Positions 34,644 through 43,964 are shown, counted from the stretch's first letter. The stretch is 64,000 nt of DNA from Sterolibacterium sp964521075 (GCA_964521075.1 CAZFPI010000001.1:1-64000); one strand, 5' to 3'. Notes: a model not told the origin generated them from the letters alone. Program-made: numbers and translations.

Positions 34644-36989
34644 ATGAGATTCTGGCGCGGCCTGATCGTTGGCGGGTTTTTCAGTCTGACGAGTCTTGCC
34701 GCACTGGCTTTCGATGTCGACAAGCTGGCATCCATCGCCGAAGTTGTCGAAGCACAGCGGCAGGCAGGCAATCTGCCGGGGGCTGTGGTGCTGGTGGGCC
34801 ACGAAGGACAGATCGTCTATCACCGTGCTTTTGGCCTGCGTACGCTGCAACCGGCGCAGCCGATGGCTGAAGACACGATCTTCGATCTGGCTTCACTGAC
34901 CAAACCCCTCGTCACCGCAACGGCCATTTTGCAGCTTGTGCAGCAGGGCAGGCTGCAGCTTGACGCGCCGGTAGCCCGTTACTGGCGAGATTTTGGCGCG
35001 TCGGGTAAAGACAAGATCACCCTGCGGCAACTGCTGACCCATACTTCCGGCTTGCCTGCGGGTTTGCCCCTGGCCAGGCACTGGCGCGGTGCGGCAGCAG
35101 CGCGCGAGCTGATCCTTCGCCTCAAACCGCAGGCCACGCCGGGATCGGCCATTCTCTATAGCGATGTGAATTTCATTGTGCTGGGCGAACTGGTGCGGCG
35201 TGTTTCCGGGCAACCGCTGGATGTTTACGCGCAGACCCATATTTTCAGGCCGCTGGAGATGAAGGACAGCCGGTTTTTTGCCCGTCCCCCGGCGGCGAAT
35301 GATCCGGTGCGCGACCGGCTGGCACCGACGGGATTCGTCGAAGGGCATCTGCGTCTGGGAGAAGTGCATGATCCTCTGGCCTGGCGCATGGGGGGGGTTG
35401 CAGGGCATGCAGGCATGTTTGGCACGGCCGCAGATCTGTCGAAATTCGCCCAGGCCTTGCTGGACGGCGGGCAGCCCATCCTGAGTGCGGCATCGCTGGC
35501 CCTCGCGGAGACGCCGCAGATCAGCCCGCTCGTGGCAATGCCGCGAAATTCCCTGCGTACCCTGGGCTGGCGTGCCGACCCGCCGCTGGCCTCGAACCGT
35601 GACCAGTTGCCGCCCGTGGGGGCCATCGGGCATAACGGCTATACGGGGACATCGCTGTGGATCGACCCTGTGAGCCGCACCTGGGTCGTCATCTTGAGCA
35701 ATCGCGTTCATCCGGCCGAGAAGGGGGATGCCGGGCCTTTGCGCGAACGTGTTGCCGCCATCGTGGCCGATGCGGTCGGGCCACTGTCTTTTGAGCAGGT
35801 GCTGGCCAGCAACGAAGCTTTGGCATCGTATGCCGATGTGCCGCCGAAACACAGGATGGGCGGCGGTGTCATGAGCGGGATCGACGTGCTGGCCAGCGAA
35901 AACTTTGCTCCGCTGGCAGGGTTGCGGCTTGGCCTCATCACGCATCAGGGCGGGATCGACAAGGCGGGGCGGCGTACCATCGACCTGCTCCGTCGCGCGC
36001 CGGATGTCCGGCTTGTGGCACTGTTCAGCCCGGAGCATGGCCTGCAGGGCAGGCTCGATGAGAAAGTGCCTTCCGGTGTGGATGCGGCAAGCGGGCTGCC
36101 GGTGCATAGTCTCTACGGCCAGTTCCGTCGTCCCACACCTGCCATGCTTGCCGGAATCGACGCGCTGGTTTTCGATCTGCAGGATGCCGGGGTGCGGTTC
36201 TACACCTACATCAGCACCATGGGTTATGCGATGGAAGCAGCTGCCCGCCAGAAGCTGCGATTTTTCGTGCTCGACCGGCCCAATCCCGTCAATGCCCGGG
36301 CGGTAGAAGGCCCCATGCTCGACCCGGATCTGCGTTCTTTCACGGCTTATTACCCCTTGCCGGTGCGGCATGGCATGACCGTCGGGGAGCTGGCGCGTCT
36401 TTTTGCCGATCAGCAGCACCTCGGGTTGCAGCCGGAAGTGATCCGCATGAAGGATTACCGGCGTGAGCTGTGGTTTGACCGTACCGGCCTGCCTTTCGTG
36501 CCGCCTTCGCCCAATTTACGCAATATGACCGCTATGGCCCTGTATCCGGCGATCGGCATGATTGAAGGTGCGAATATCAGCGTGGGCCGGGGGACGGCAA
36601 TGCCTTTCGAGGTGGTCGGTGCGCCGTGGGTGGTGGGGGAGGCTCTGGCGGCGGAGCTCAACCGGCGGCAGATTCCCGGGGTGCATTTCGAGGCATCCCG
36701 TTTTACGCCGGAGAACAATGCTTATGCAGGCAAGCCCTGCCAGGGAGTACATGTGCTGCTCGACGACCGTGAGCGGCTGGAGGCAAGCCGTCTGGGGATC
36801 GAACTGGCCGATGCGCTGATGCGCCTTTATCCGGGGCGTTTTGAGCTGGATCGTACCCTGGGTTCGATAGGCTCACGCGCAGTGGTCGAGGCACTTCGCC
36901 AGGGCAGGCCGCCGCAGGAGATCGTGGCCGAGTGGCAAAAACCGCTGCTGGCGTTTCGTGATCTGCGGAAGAAATATCTGCTTTATTGA
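34644..36989 (+). CDS. Serine beta-lactamase-like hydrolase fused to NamZ (DUF1343) exo-muramidase
   Basis: 781 residues in two enzymes. After a signal peptide, residues ~25-395 are a class C/AmpH-type serine hydrolase: active-site SLTK (S84, K87), YSDVN (Y172), and a GHNGYTG motif in place of KTG. Residues ~410-781 are DUF1343, whose characterised member NamZ (GH171) removes terminal MurNAc from peptidoglycan fragments: 'GLRLGLITHQGG', 'LFSPEHGLQG', 'VFDLQDAGVRFYTY', 'LDRPNPVNA' and 'SPNLRNMTAMALYPAIGMIEG' elements. The pairing suggests one exported protein that trims stem peptides or esters and then muramic acid. It begins one base after the preceding stop and overlaps the convergent kinase gene by seven bases. 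Confidence 0.9.
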   Translation: MRFWRGLIVGGFFSLTSLAALAFDVDKLASIAEVVEAQRQAGNLPGAVVLVGHEGQIVYHRAFGLRTLQPAQPMAEDTIFDLASLTKPLVTATAILQLVQQGRLQLDAPVARYWRDFGASGKDKITLRQLLTHTSGLPAGLPLARHWRGAAAARELILRLKPQATPGSAILYSDVNFIVLGELVRRVSGQPLDVYAQTHIFRPLEMKDSRFFARPPAANDPVRDRLAPTGFVEGHLRLGEVHDPLAWRMGGVAGHAGMFGTAADLSKFAQALLDGGQPILSAASLALAETPQISPLVAMPRNSLRTLGWRADPPLASNRDQLPPVGAIGHNGYTGTSLWIDPVSRTWVVILSNRVHPAEKGDAGPLRERVAAIVADAVGPLSFEQVLASNEALASYADVPPKHRMGGGVMSGIDVLASENFAPLAGLRLGLITHQGGIDKAGRRTIDLLRRAPDVRLVALFSPEHGLQGRLDEKVPSGVDAASGLPVHSLYGQFRRPTPAMLAGIDALVFDLQDAGVRFYTYISTMGYAMEAAARQKLRFFVLDRPNPVNARAVEGPMLDPDLRSFTAYYPLPVRHGMTVGELARLFADQQHLGLQPEVIRMKDYRRELWFDRTGLPFVPPSPNLRNMTAMALYPAIGMIEGANISVGRGTAMPFEVVGAPWVVGEALAAELNRRQIPGVHFEASRFTPENNAYAGKPCQGVHVLLDDRERLEASRLGIELADALMRLYPGRFELDRTLGSIGSRAVVEALRQGRPPQEIVAEWQKPLLAFRDLRKKYLLY

Positions 36990-39364
36990 TCGGGAGCTGC
37001 TCCGGTTCCGGCTCCGGCTCCAGCCAGCGGCAGGGTGATGAAGAAAGTCGTTCCCTGGCCGCTGCGGGTGCGAAGCCCCAGCGGCAGATCGAGCAGACGG
37101 GCAATGCGTTGAACGATGGCGAGCCCGAGCCCCAGGCCTTCGCCGGGGTTACGCGCCGGGTTTCCGGCCTGGTAGTACTCGTCGAAGATGCGGCGTTGAT
37201 GTTCGTCATCGATGCCCGGCCCGTTGTCGCGGACTTCGATCCGCAGCCCGCCCCCCGGGGCATCCCGTGTGTCACGGCGCGCGCAGACGAGCACATTGCC
37301 GCGATGAGGATGGGTGAACTTGAGGGCGTTGTCGATGAGGTTGCCCAGGAGTCTGCCGACTAGCACCGGGTCGGTGTGCACGAGATGGCTGGCCGGACGA
37401 AAGAGCAGGCTGACGCCCGCCCGCGCCGCTACCGGGGCGTAGGTGGCGGCAAGGTTCTGGAAAATGGCTTCCAGCGAGATGTCATGATGCTGTGGCAGAA
37501 GCTTGCCCATGTCCAGCCTCGAGACATCGAGCAGGGATTCCAGCTGTGCCGACATGGCCTGGACGGAGAGTTGCAGATTGTCGAGGAGCTCGCGTTGCGC
37601 GGGGGCCAGGGGCGTATCGGCCAGCGCACCGGCGAATAGCTGGGTGGCGTAGAGCGGCTGGCGAAGATCATGGCTGGCGGCGTTCAGGAAGTGGGATTTC
37701 GTTGCGGCCAGCTGCTCTGCTTCACGGCGGCGATGATCGAGTTCCGAAAGTGTCAGGCGCAGCTCTTCTTCGATCTGTTTGCGCCCGGAGATGTCGTTGA
37801 GCGTGCCCACCATGCGTAAGGGCTTGCCCTCGGCATTTCGGCCAACGAGAAGGCCACTGCCCAGCATCCATCGCCAGTGCCCGTCCTTGCATCGCATGCG
37901 GAATTCGATGCTTTCGCTGCCCCGGGCGGGCATGGCCAGGACTCTGTTCATGCTTTCTTCGACATAGGGCATGTCGTCGGGGTGGATGCGCGAGAGCCAT
38001 TCGTCGGCGGTATTGCCGATTTCGTTTTCGGCATGGCCAAGAATGGCCTTCCAGCGTTTCGAGAACAGGGTAAGGCCGGTTTGCATGTTCCAGTCCCAGA
38101 CGCCGTGCCCAGCACCTTCCAGTGCCAGCGTCCAGCGTTCCTCGTTTTCCTGCAGGGCGGTTTCGAATTGCTTGCGGTCGGTGATGTCGGCATTGGTGCC
38201 GACCACACGCAAGGTTTTGCCCGCATGGTCGCGGGTGACGACAGAGCCGCGCGAGAGTATCCATTTCCACTGGCCGTTTTTGGTGCGTAACCGGACTTCG
38301 ATAGCGGTGGATGAGGTGTTTCCATCCGTCAGGCGCAGGCCGTTGGCTTCGGTCAGCGGAGCATCATCGGGGTGAACGCGGGAAGTCCATTCTTCAGGCG
38401 AATCGCTGATTTCATCCTCGTCGTAGCCCAGCATCTCTTTCCAGCGGGCGGAGTAGAGAATCCGGTTGTTTTCCACATCCCAGTCCCAGACGCCGTCGCC
38501 GATGCCTTCGAGGGCGAATTTCCAGCGTTCCTCGTTCTGGCGCAGGATGTTTTCGATCAGCTTGCGCCGGGTAATGTCGATGGTATGGCCATGCCAGAGG
38601 ATGGCCCCCGTGGGTAATTTTTCCGGCCAGGCTTCGAGGGCGCGCCAGATCATCTCGCCAGATTTCAGGCGCATGCGATATTCATGCCGCCATGGCTGCA
38701 GGGTTGTTGCCGAGCGCAGCATGCTGGTGACCAGGGCTTTCTGGTCTTCCGGGTGGACGTGCTGCCCGAGTGTGCCAGCATCTTGCGCTGCCTGGTCTTC
38801 ATTGATCCCGTACATGGCCTGGATGGCACGGCTGATGTAGGTGAAATGGGTCGTGCCATCGGTGTCGAGGCGGTACTGGAAGAGGATGCCTGGCAGATTC
38901 GCGCTGAGATCGGTCAGCAGGTCGAGCTTTTCCCGCATCAGGGTTTCGGCATGGCGGCAGGCTGTCATGTCGCTGGCGACGAGATGGCAGGCGCATCCGC
39001 TGGCGTCCGGTGCGACATGGATTTGAAGCGTCCGTTCCGGCTGGTTTTGGGCAGGCTTGAGCCGGATTTCACTTCGTGTATCTGTATCCGTATTCCTTGG
39101 GCCGGCCAGGGTTTCGGCCAGGCAGGTCTGAAGCAAGGGCAGTGTGTCGGGGGTCAGCAGGTCGGCCAGGTGTGGCAAGGGGGCGTTTCCCGGCGGCAGG
39201 CCCAGGAGATGTCGCCCGCGCACATTGGTTTTCAGAAGCTGTCCATCAGCATTCACAAGGAAACAGGCGACGGGCAGGCCATCGGGAGAGAGGCCCCAGG
39301 TGTCGCCTTCGCTGGCGGCCAACCGGGGTGTCTGCGTCTCGTCGCGTCGGGTTTCTTTGGTCAT
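36983..39364 (-). CDS. Multi-PAS histidine kinase
   Basis: 793 residues without membrane segments. One degenerate PAS (about 25-135), then three PAS_3/PAC units (150-275, 275-405, 405-535), then HisKA with H565 in SHDLRQPLYA, and HATPase with NLIDNALKF, DNGPGID and GLGLGLAIVQR. No receiver domain. PAS units 3 and 4 are near-duplicates (NEERWKFALEGIGDGVWDWD against NEERWTLALEGAGHGVWDWN). It has no adjacent response regulator, so it is an orphan. The HDLRQPL H-box is of the type seen in many hybrid kinases regulating carbon use. The signal is unknown. Confidence 0.9.
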   Translation of the reverse strand: MTKETRRDETQTPRLAASEGDTWGLSPDGLPVACFLVNADGQLLKTNVRGRHLLGLPPGNAPLPHLADLLTPDTLPLLQTCLAETLAGPRNTDTDTRSEIRLKPAQNQPERTLQIHVAPDASGCACHLVASDMTACRHAETLMREKLDLLTDLSANLPGILFQYRLDTDGTTHFTYISRAIQAMYGINEDQAAQDAGTLGQHVHPEDQKALVTSMLRSATTLQPWRHEYRMRLKSGEMIWRALEAWPEKLPTGAILWHGHTIDITRRKLIENILRQNEERWKFALEGIGDGVWDWDVENNRILYSARWKEMLGYDEDEISDSPEEWTSRVHPDDAPLTEANGLRLTDGNTSSTAIEVRLRTKNGQWKWILSRGSVVTRDHAGKTLRVVGTNADITDRKQFETALQENEERWTLALEGAGHGVWDWNMQTGLTLFSKRWKAILGHAENEIGNTADEWLSRIHPDDMPYVEESMNRVLAMPARGSESIEFRMRCKDGHWRWMLGSGLLVGRNAEGKPLRMVGTLNDISGRKQIEEELRLTLSELDHRRREAEQLAATKSHFLNAASHDLRQPLYATQLFAGALADTPLAPAQRELLDNLQLSVQAMSAQLESLLDVSRLDMGKLLPQHHDISLEAIFQNLAATYAPVAARAGVSLLFRPASHLVHTDPVLVGRLLGNLIDNALKFTHPHRGNVLVCARRDTRDAPGGGLRIEVRDNGPGIDDEHQRRIFDEYYQAGNPARNPGEGLGLGLAIVQRIARLLDLPLGLRTRSGQGTTFFITLPLAGAGAGTGAAPDQ

Positions 39365-39487
39365 TTGGGGGAGAATGCGCGGGTAGGTATTTTTCGGGCC
39401 GATGGGGAATTATCGGTCAATTCCGGGTTCCAACCGTCGATCGCTTCTGGCGGCAAGAAAGAATCAGTGTGAAAGGATAGTGAATCG

Positions 39488-39832
39488 ATGAAACGGCTGG
39501 CTATGAAGGATGCTCCCGCCAATCGCCCTGTGTGGCTTATCGTGGCTTCCCTGCTATTGGCTCCCCTGCTGGTTTTTTCGGTGGCGGTGCTGCTTGTATT
39601 GCTGGCGGCGGCAGGTGCTGGCCTGGCTGCCTGGTTTTGGTGGAAGACGCGGGCGGCGCGTCGGGCGATGGCCGCCATGTCTTCCATGGCCGCTTCTGCA
39701 CAGGCCGGGGCCACGGGGGCCGCAGCGGGGTCGTCGGGGCCGTTTGACAGTGAAGGCCCGGGTACGATCATCGAAGGCGAATCGCAGCGCGTGGCGGATG
39801 AGGAGGCAGGGGTGTCACGCCCGCGTGAGTGA
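39488..39832 (+). CDS. Small membrane protein with glycine/alanine-rich tail
   Basis: 114 residues, start behind AAAGGATAG. A long hydrophobic segment spans residues ~15-52 (one or two helices, ending WFWW), followed by a basic patch (KTRAARRAM) and an Ala/Gly/Ser-rich soluble tail. The tail residues of GTIIEGESQRV resemble C-terminal segments of some small phage-shock or DUF-type membrane proteins, but I cannot assign a family. It ends 11 bases before the convergent GGDEF-EAL gene. Confidence 0.55.
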   Translation: MKRLAMKDAPANRPVWLIVASLLLAPLLVFSVAVLLVLLAAAGAGLAAWFWWKTRAARRAMAAMSSMAASAQAGATGAAAGSSGPFDSEGPGTIIEGESQRVADEEAGVSRPRE

Positions 39833-39843
39833 GCGATGTCTGT

Positions 39844-42432
39844 TCAGTGGAGTGTCTGCTCGTCGGCGGCGATGTTCGCCATGTAGTCGACGAAAGCTCC
39901 CGGTGCCATCGGGCGGGCGAAGTGGTAGCCCTGTGCTTCGTGGCACTGCTGGTGGAACAGCATGGAGACCAGTTGCTCGTCTTCCACGCCTTCGGCGATG
40001 ACCTGTAGCCCCAGACTGCGGGCCATCTGGATGATGGCCTGGACAATGGCAGCGTCGTTTTTGTTATTGACCATGTCGCGGACGAAGGACTGGTCGATCT
40101 TCAGCTTGTCTACATTGAGCCGCTTGAGGTAGGACAGGCTCGAGTAGCCCGTACCAAAGTCGTCGATCGAGAGTTTCATTCCCATCTCCTTGAGCCGGGT
40201 CAGGGTATCCATGGCCCGGCTGGTATCCTGGATCAGGATGGATTCGGTCAGTTCCAGTTCGAGGTAGTTCGGATCGTGGCCGGATTCGTGGAGGGCTTGC
40301 AGCACGCTTTTCTCGATGTCGCCCCGTTTGAACTGGACGGCAGAAAGATTGACCGCCACGATGATGGGCGGCAGTCCGATCCGTCGCCATTCAACGGCCT
40401 GTTTGCAGGCTTGCCTGAGGGCCCAGTCGCCAATGGGCACGATCAGGCCGCTGTCTTCGGCGATGGTGATGAAGCGGGAGGGTTGTAATACGCCCAGCTC
40501 CGGATGACGCCAGCGGATCAGGGCTTCGACGCCCACGACCTTGCCATCGGCCAGATTGATCTGGGGCTGGTAGTGCAGCAGGAATTCATCATGGATGAGG
40601 GCCTGACGCAGACCGTTACGGATTTTCAGGTATTCAACGGCTTCGTTGTTCATCTGTTCCGTATAAAACTGGTAGGCGTTGCGGCCATTTTCCTTGGCCT
40701 TGTAGAGGGCCGTGTCGGCCTTCTTGAGCAGTATGTCGAAATCCCGGCCGTCATCCGGATAGACCGTGATGCCGATCGAAACCGATGTCGTCAGCTCGTG
40801 CCCCTGGATCCTGAAAGTCGCCCCCAGCGTTTCCTGGACTTTCACAGCGATGCTGGAAATGATTTCCGGATCGATGACATTGGCCAGAATGATGAGGAAC
40901 TCATCCCCTCCGAGCCGGCAAAGCGTGTCTGTGTCGCGGATGCAGTCGTCGAGTTTTGTTGCCATTTCCTTGAGCAGCTCGTCACCGATCGAGTGCCCCA
41001 GGGAGTCGTTGATGGCCTTGAAATGGTCAAGATCCAGATGCAGCAGCGCAACACCGCTTTTCTCGCGGGCGGCATAGGCGATGGCGTGATCCAGTCGGTC
41101 CTTTGCCAGCTGACGGTTAGGCAGGCCAGTCAGAGCGTCATGAAAGGCCAGGTAGTTGATTTGTTCTTCTGCGGTTTTTCGCAGGTCGATGTCTTCGATC
41201 ATCGACAGGTAATAGAGTGGTTGCCCGCGCTCGTCGCGCACCAGGCTCGTGGATATCCGCACCCACAGCGCACGGCCGTCACGGGTCTGGCAGCGGCTTT
41301 CGCTGCTGTAGTGATCGGTGCTGCCTTCTTGCAAGGTTTGCATCCGGGCTTCTTCCTGGCGGCGTTCGTCTGGATGAAGTGAGTCGCGAAAGTCGCTGGT
41401 GAGCAGATTTTCCCGGTGGCGGTCGAGCAGGCGGCACAGGGCTTCATTGACATTGAGCAGGCGATAGTCGGGCGCGATGATCGCCGCGCCGATGGGCGCA
41501 TGTTCAAAAATCTTTCGCCAGCGCCGTTCGCTTTCGTGCAAGGCCCGTTTCGACGCCGCCAGGGTGTCTACCGAGTTTGCTTGCCGTGTCCAGAGGCGCA
41601 GCAGCAGGCGCGAGACGAGCAGGGATACCAGGATGAATATCAGCAGGCCAAAGGCCGTAGCGACGGCAGTGTTGCGCCAGTCGGCGAGCAGAATGCTCCG
41701 GTCAGCAAGGACGTTGATCTGGATCGGGTATTTTTCGCGGGCGAGGTCAAGGCTGAAGAAGGCGTCCCTGGCACCGGTTTTTCCGGAGGCGACCAGCAGG
41801 TGCTGGTCGGCATCCCGCAATTCAAATGCGAGGCCTGCCGGCAGGCGGGTGTCGTTGGGCGGGGTGAGCAGTTCGCCGGACGGTATCTGCAAAACGAGAA
41901 AGCTGTCACCAGCATGGCTGCGACGGGCAATCAGCAGAGCGGCGGGGGACTGGCCTGCACCGGCTTGATGGGTGGTTCCGGCGTGGGTGGTTCCGACGAA
42001 AAATCCTTTGCCGATGCTTTCCTGGCGGGCATTTTTTGCGTGGGTTTCGATGGAGATGGCCTGTTCGGGCAGCGGGCCGGCCAAGGGGGTCAGCCCCTGA
42101 GTCTGTGTGCCCTGCTCGCGGCTTAGCCAGAGTTGCGAGCCTTGCGGCAGAAGGGCGAGGGTGGCGGGGGAGAGCGCGGGGTGAGCCGGGTCGAGTTCGC
42201 GGTCGATCAGGGCGAGTTCGAGGTCGAGGCGGTCAAGACGGGTATTGATCGAATGACTCAGGCTTTGGGTGAGTGCGCGCGCCGCCTGGCCGGCCCGGCT
42301 GAGCGTTTCCTGGTGAAGCTGGAACAGAATCGCGGCAGCCAGTGCCACCATCAGCAGATTGCCGATGAGGGTGGCCAGATTGATCAGTGTCCGGAAGTGG
42401 GTGGAAAGCAGCGATGGCACAGATTTTCGCAT
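39844..42432 (-). CDS. Cache-PAS-GGDEF-EAL c-di-GMP enzyme
   Basis: 862 residues from ATG 42432. Membrane helices at ~18-38 and ~256-280 bracket a periplasmic Cache-like sensor. A PAS/PAC domain (~300-420) is followed by GGDEF (508-512) with an I-site R499-x-x-D502 five residues before it, and an EAL domain (EAL at 636-638, with DDFGTGYSSLSYL later). All catalytic motifs look intact, so it could make or degrade c-di-GMP. The longer frame from 42489 lacks a ribosome site. The ligand of the sensor is unknown. Confidence 0.94.
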   Translation of the reverse strand: MRKSVPSLLSTHFRTLINLATLIGNLLMVALAAAILFQLHQETLSRAGQAARALTQSLSHSINTRLDRLDLELALIDRELDPAHPALSPATLALLPQGSQLWLSREQGTQTQGLTPLAGPLPEQAISIETHAKNARQESIGKGFFVGTTHAGTTHQAGAGQSPAALLIARRSHAGDSFLVLQIPSGELLTPPNDTRLPAGLAFELRDADQHLLVASGKTGARDAFFSLDLAREKYPIQINVLADRSILLADWRNTAVATAFGLLIFILVSLLVSRLLLRLWTRQANSVDTLAASKRALHESERRWRKIFEHAPIGAAIIAPDYRLLNVNEALCRLLDRHRENLLTSDFRDSLHPDERRQEEARMQTLQEGSTDHYSSESRCQTRDGRALWVRISTSLVRDERGQPLYYLSMIEDIDLRKTAEEQINYLAFHDALTGLPNRQLAKDRLDHAIAYAAREKSGVALLHLDLDHFKAINDSLGHSIGDELLKEMATKLDDCIRDTDTLCRLGGDEFLIILANVIDPEIISSIAVKVQETLGATFRIQGHELTTSVSIGITVYPDDGRDFDILLKKADTALYKAKENGRNAYQFYTEQMNNEAVEYLKIRNGLRQALIHDEFLLHYQPQINLADGKVVGVEALIRWRHPELGVLQPSRFITIAEDSGLIVPIGDWALRQACKQAVEWRRIGLPPIIVAVNLSAVQFKRGDIEKSVLQALHESGHDPNYLELELTESILIQDTSRAMDTLTRLKEMGMKLSIDDFGTGYSSLSYLKRLNVDKLKIDQSFVRDMVNNKNDAAIVQAIIQMARSLGLQVIAEGVEDEQLVSMLFHQQCHEAQGYHFARPMAPGAFVDYMANIAADEQTLH

Positions 42433-42792
42433 TCCCTGGGGTCCTCTCTGGGGTGGGCAGGTGGGGCTGCTTTGCCATTCAGCATGCACGTTCGCGCCGG
42501 TTGCGCCGGAGATGCGAATGTTCGGATGAAGCTCGACCGCGTGACTTTATCGGCGGGATGGATTTCGCGCAAGTTTGCAAGTCGTGTGCCAGGCAGGTCT
42601 GGATGTTTACTCAAGGTGCTGGGTTTCGCATCAGTGTCGGTGGATTCCGTTATTGGGTAAAAAGCTGAAGCCACACACGTCAATGATGGGCGTAGAATTT
42701 CTGCGAATCTGAAGGTGCATTCTTATATACTTGGTAATAGTTTTGGCGGTACTGTGGTTTTGAACAAGGGGCTCTCGGGAGGGGTGTTCGGA
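42433..42792. other. Intergenic region, GGDEF-EAL gene / HDOD operon
   Basis: 360 bases without a convincing gene. Short frames on both strands are shadows with no homology. TATACT at 42726-42731 could be a -10 for the plus-strand small gene, but no good -35 lies 17 bases upstream. GGGAGGGG at 42779-42786 is the ribosome site of the next gene. Confidence 0.6.
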
Positions 42793-42987
42793 ATGGTGGC
42801 GAGCGTGATGGATTCATCCGGGGATGCGGCGGCGGCTGTTTCATCGTTGCCGACGGACGGGCGAGGCGAGACTGTCGAGACGGTTCGTGCCCGTGTTCGT
42901 CGGCTGTTCCGGAAATCCGAGACTGACGACGTGACCCGGGCTTTCTTTGAAATGGTGCTCCAGCACCGTCTGGAAAAGCTCAAATGA
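42793..42987 (+). CDS. Small protein coupled to HDOD gene
   Basis: 64 residues from ATG 42793, preceded by GGGAGGGG at normal distance (an upstream ATG at 42715 gives 90 residues but has no ribosome site). The C-terminal half is basic then acidic/helical: 'VRARVRRLFRKSETDDVTRAFFEMVLQHRLEKLK'-type amphipathic helix. The stop overlaps the HDOD start (ATGA), implying partner proteins. No family recognised. Confidence 0.55.
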   Translation: MVASVMDSSGDAAAAVSSLPTDGRGETVETVRARVRRLFRKSETDDVTRAFFEMVLQHRLEKLK

Positions 42988-43823
42988 TTCCCCTGACGCT
43001 GACGGCAGTTATCGCCGATCTCGACAATCTGCCCGCCGCACCGGCCGTGATGACCCAGCTTCTGGAGTACATCGGGCGGGATGATGCTGATGGCAGGACG
43101 ATTGCGCGCATGATTGCCCAGGACCCTGTGCTGTCGGCGAAATGCCTGAATCTGGCCAATTCTTCGGTCTACGGCTTGCGGCAGCGTGTGACAACGACCC
43201 AGGATGCGCTATCCGTAGTGGGGCAGGGGGCGATTGCTACCATGGTGCAGGCGATGGCGATTGCCAGCCGTGTGCGCGGCCTGCAGACGCAGGATGTCGA
43301 TCTGGGCAGCTTCTGGATGCACAGCATTTTCACGGCTTTGTGTGCGCGAGCCCTGGCGAAGCATACCCGGCTGGCCCCTGATGCCGCTTTTCTTGCCGGG
43401 CTGTTGCATGACATCGGCAAGCTCGTTCTGGCTTCGCGGTTTACCGGCCATTTTGCGCTCGTTCTCGCCCGGCAACGTTCGGATGACTCCCGGATGGTCG
43501 ATGCTGAAAGGGCTGTGCTGGGGTTTACCCATGCCGAAATTGGCGCGGCGGTGGCCGATGCATGGAAATTCGCACCCGAGGTGGCGCGCGCCGTGGCCGG
43601 GCATCACGAGCCCGAGGCGCACCCGGCCAGCACGCTGACCAGCCTGGTGCATGTGGCCAATGCCCTGGCGCATGTGCTGGATGTCGTCCAGGACGAAAAC
43701 GCGCTGGTTCCGCGCTTGTCCGAGTTTTCCCTGGGGCGGCTTTGCCTTGACTGGCCGGATATCAAGGCGGTGCTAGTCGAGGTCGAGGCTCAGCAATCCG
43801 AGGCGGCCCTGCTTCTGGGGTGA
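42984..43823 (+). CDS. HDOD-domain signal-output protein
   Basis: 279 residues. HDOD proteins are HD-related output domains found in bacterial signalling, often without a proven catalytic function. The domain spans ~5-200: 'NLPAAPAVMTQLLEYIGRDDA', 'IAQDPVLSAKCLNLANSSVYGLRQRVTTTQDALSVVG', and 'FLAGLLHDIGKLVLA'. The histidine/aspartate pair HD in LLHDIGK, and HH in GHHEPEA, are retained, unlike many HDOD members, so residual phosphohydrolase activity is possible. Next to a c-di-GMP enzyme, but opposite in strand. Confidence 0.88.
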   Translation: MIPLTLTAVIADLDNLPAAPAVMTQLLEYIGRDDADGRTIARMIAQDPVLSAKCLNLANSSVYGLRQRVTTTQDALSVVGQGAIATMVQAMAIASRVRGLQTQDVDLGSFWMHSIFTALCARALAKHTRLAPDAAFLAGLLHDIGKLVLASRFTGHFALVLARQRSDDSRMVDAERAVLGFTHAEIGAAVADAWKFAPEVARAVAGHHEPEAHPASTLTSLVHVANALAHVLDVVQDENALVPRLSEFSLGRLCLDWPDIKAVLVEVEAQQSEAALLLG

Positions 43824-43930
43824 TTCGTAAAATCCAGCTTTTTCAATGGCTTGGAGTTTTTGTGTCGGGCCCGTGCTAGTCCTCTTGGACGATGAGATAG
43901 CCTCCCTTTCTCGCCAGAATGGCCGTGCAA

Positions 43931-43964
43931 TGCATGGCATTTCCTCCGGGGGTTTTGCCATGCA
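43931..43964. promoter_or_regulatory. Inverted repeat upstream of the ipdA operon
   Basis: TGCATGGCA (43931-43939) and TGCCATGCA (43956-43964) are perfect 9-base inverted repeats spaced by 16 bases, 52 bases before the ipdA ATG. Either an operator for a dimeric regulator or an mRNA stem in the leader. The region from 43824 to 44015 contains no gene. No strong -35/-10 pair was seen (weak candidate TTGGAG/TGCTAG near 43851-43879). Confidence 0.6.

Noticed and set aside
34893..36419. Minus-strand frame of 508 residues inside the NamZ fusion
   Set aside because: Shadow of a gene whose catalytic motifs are on the plus strand.
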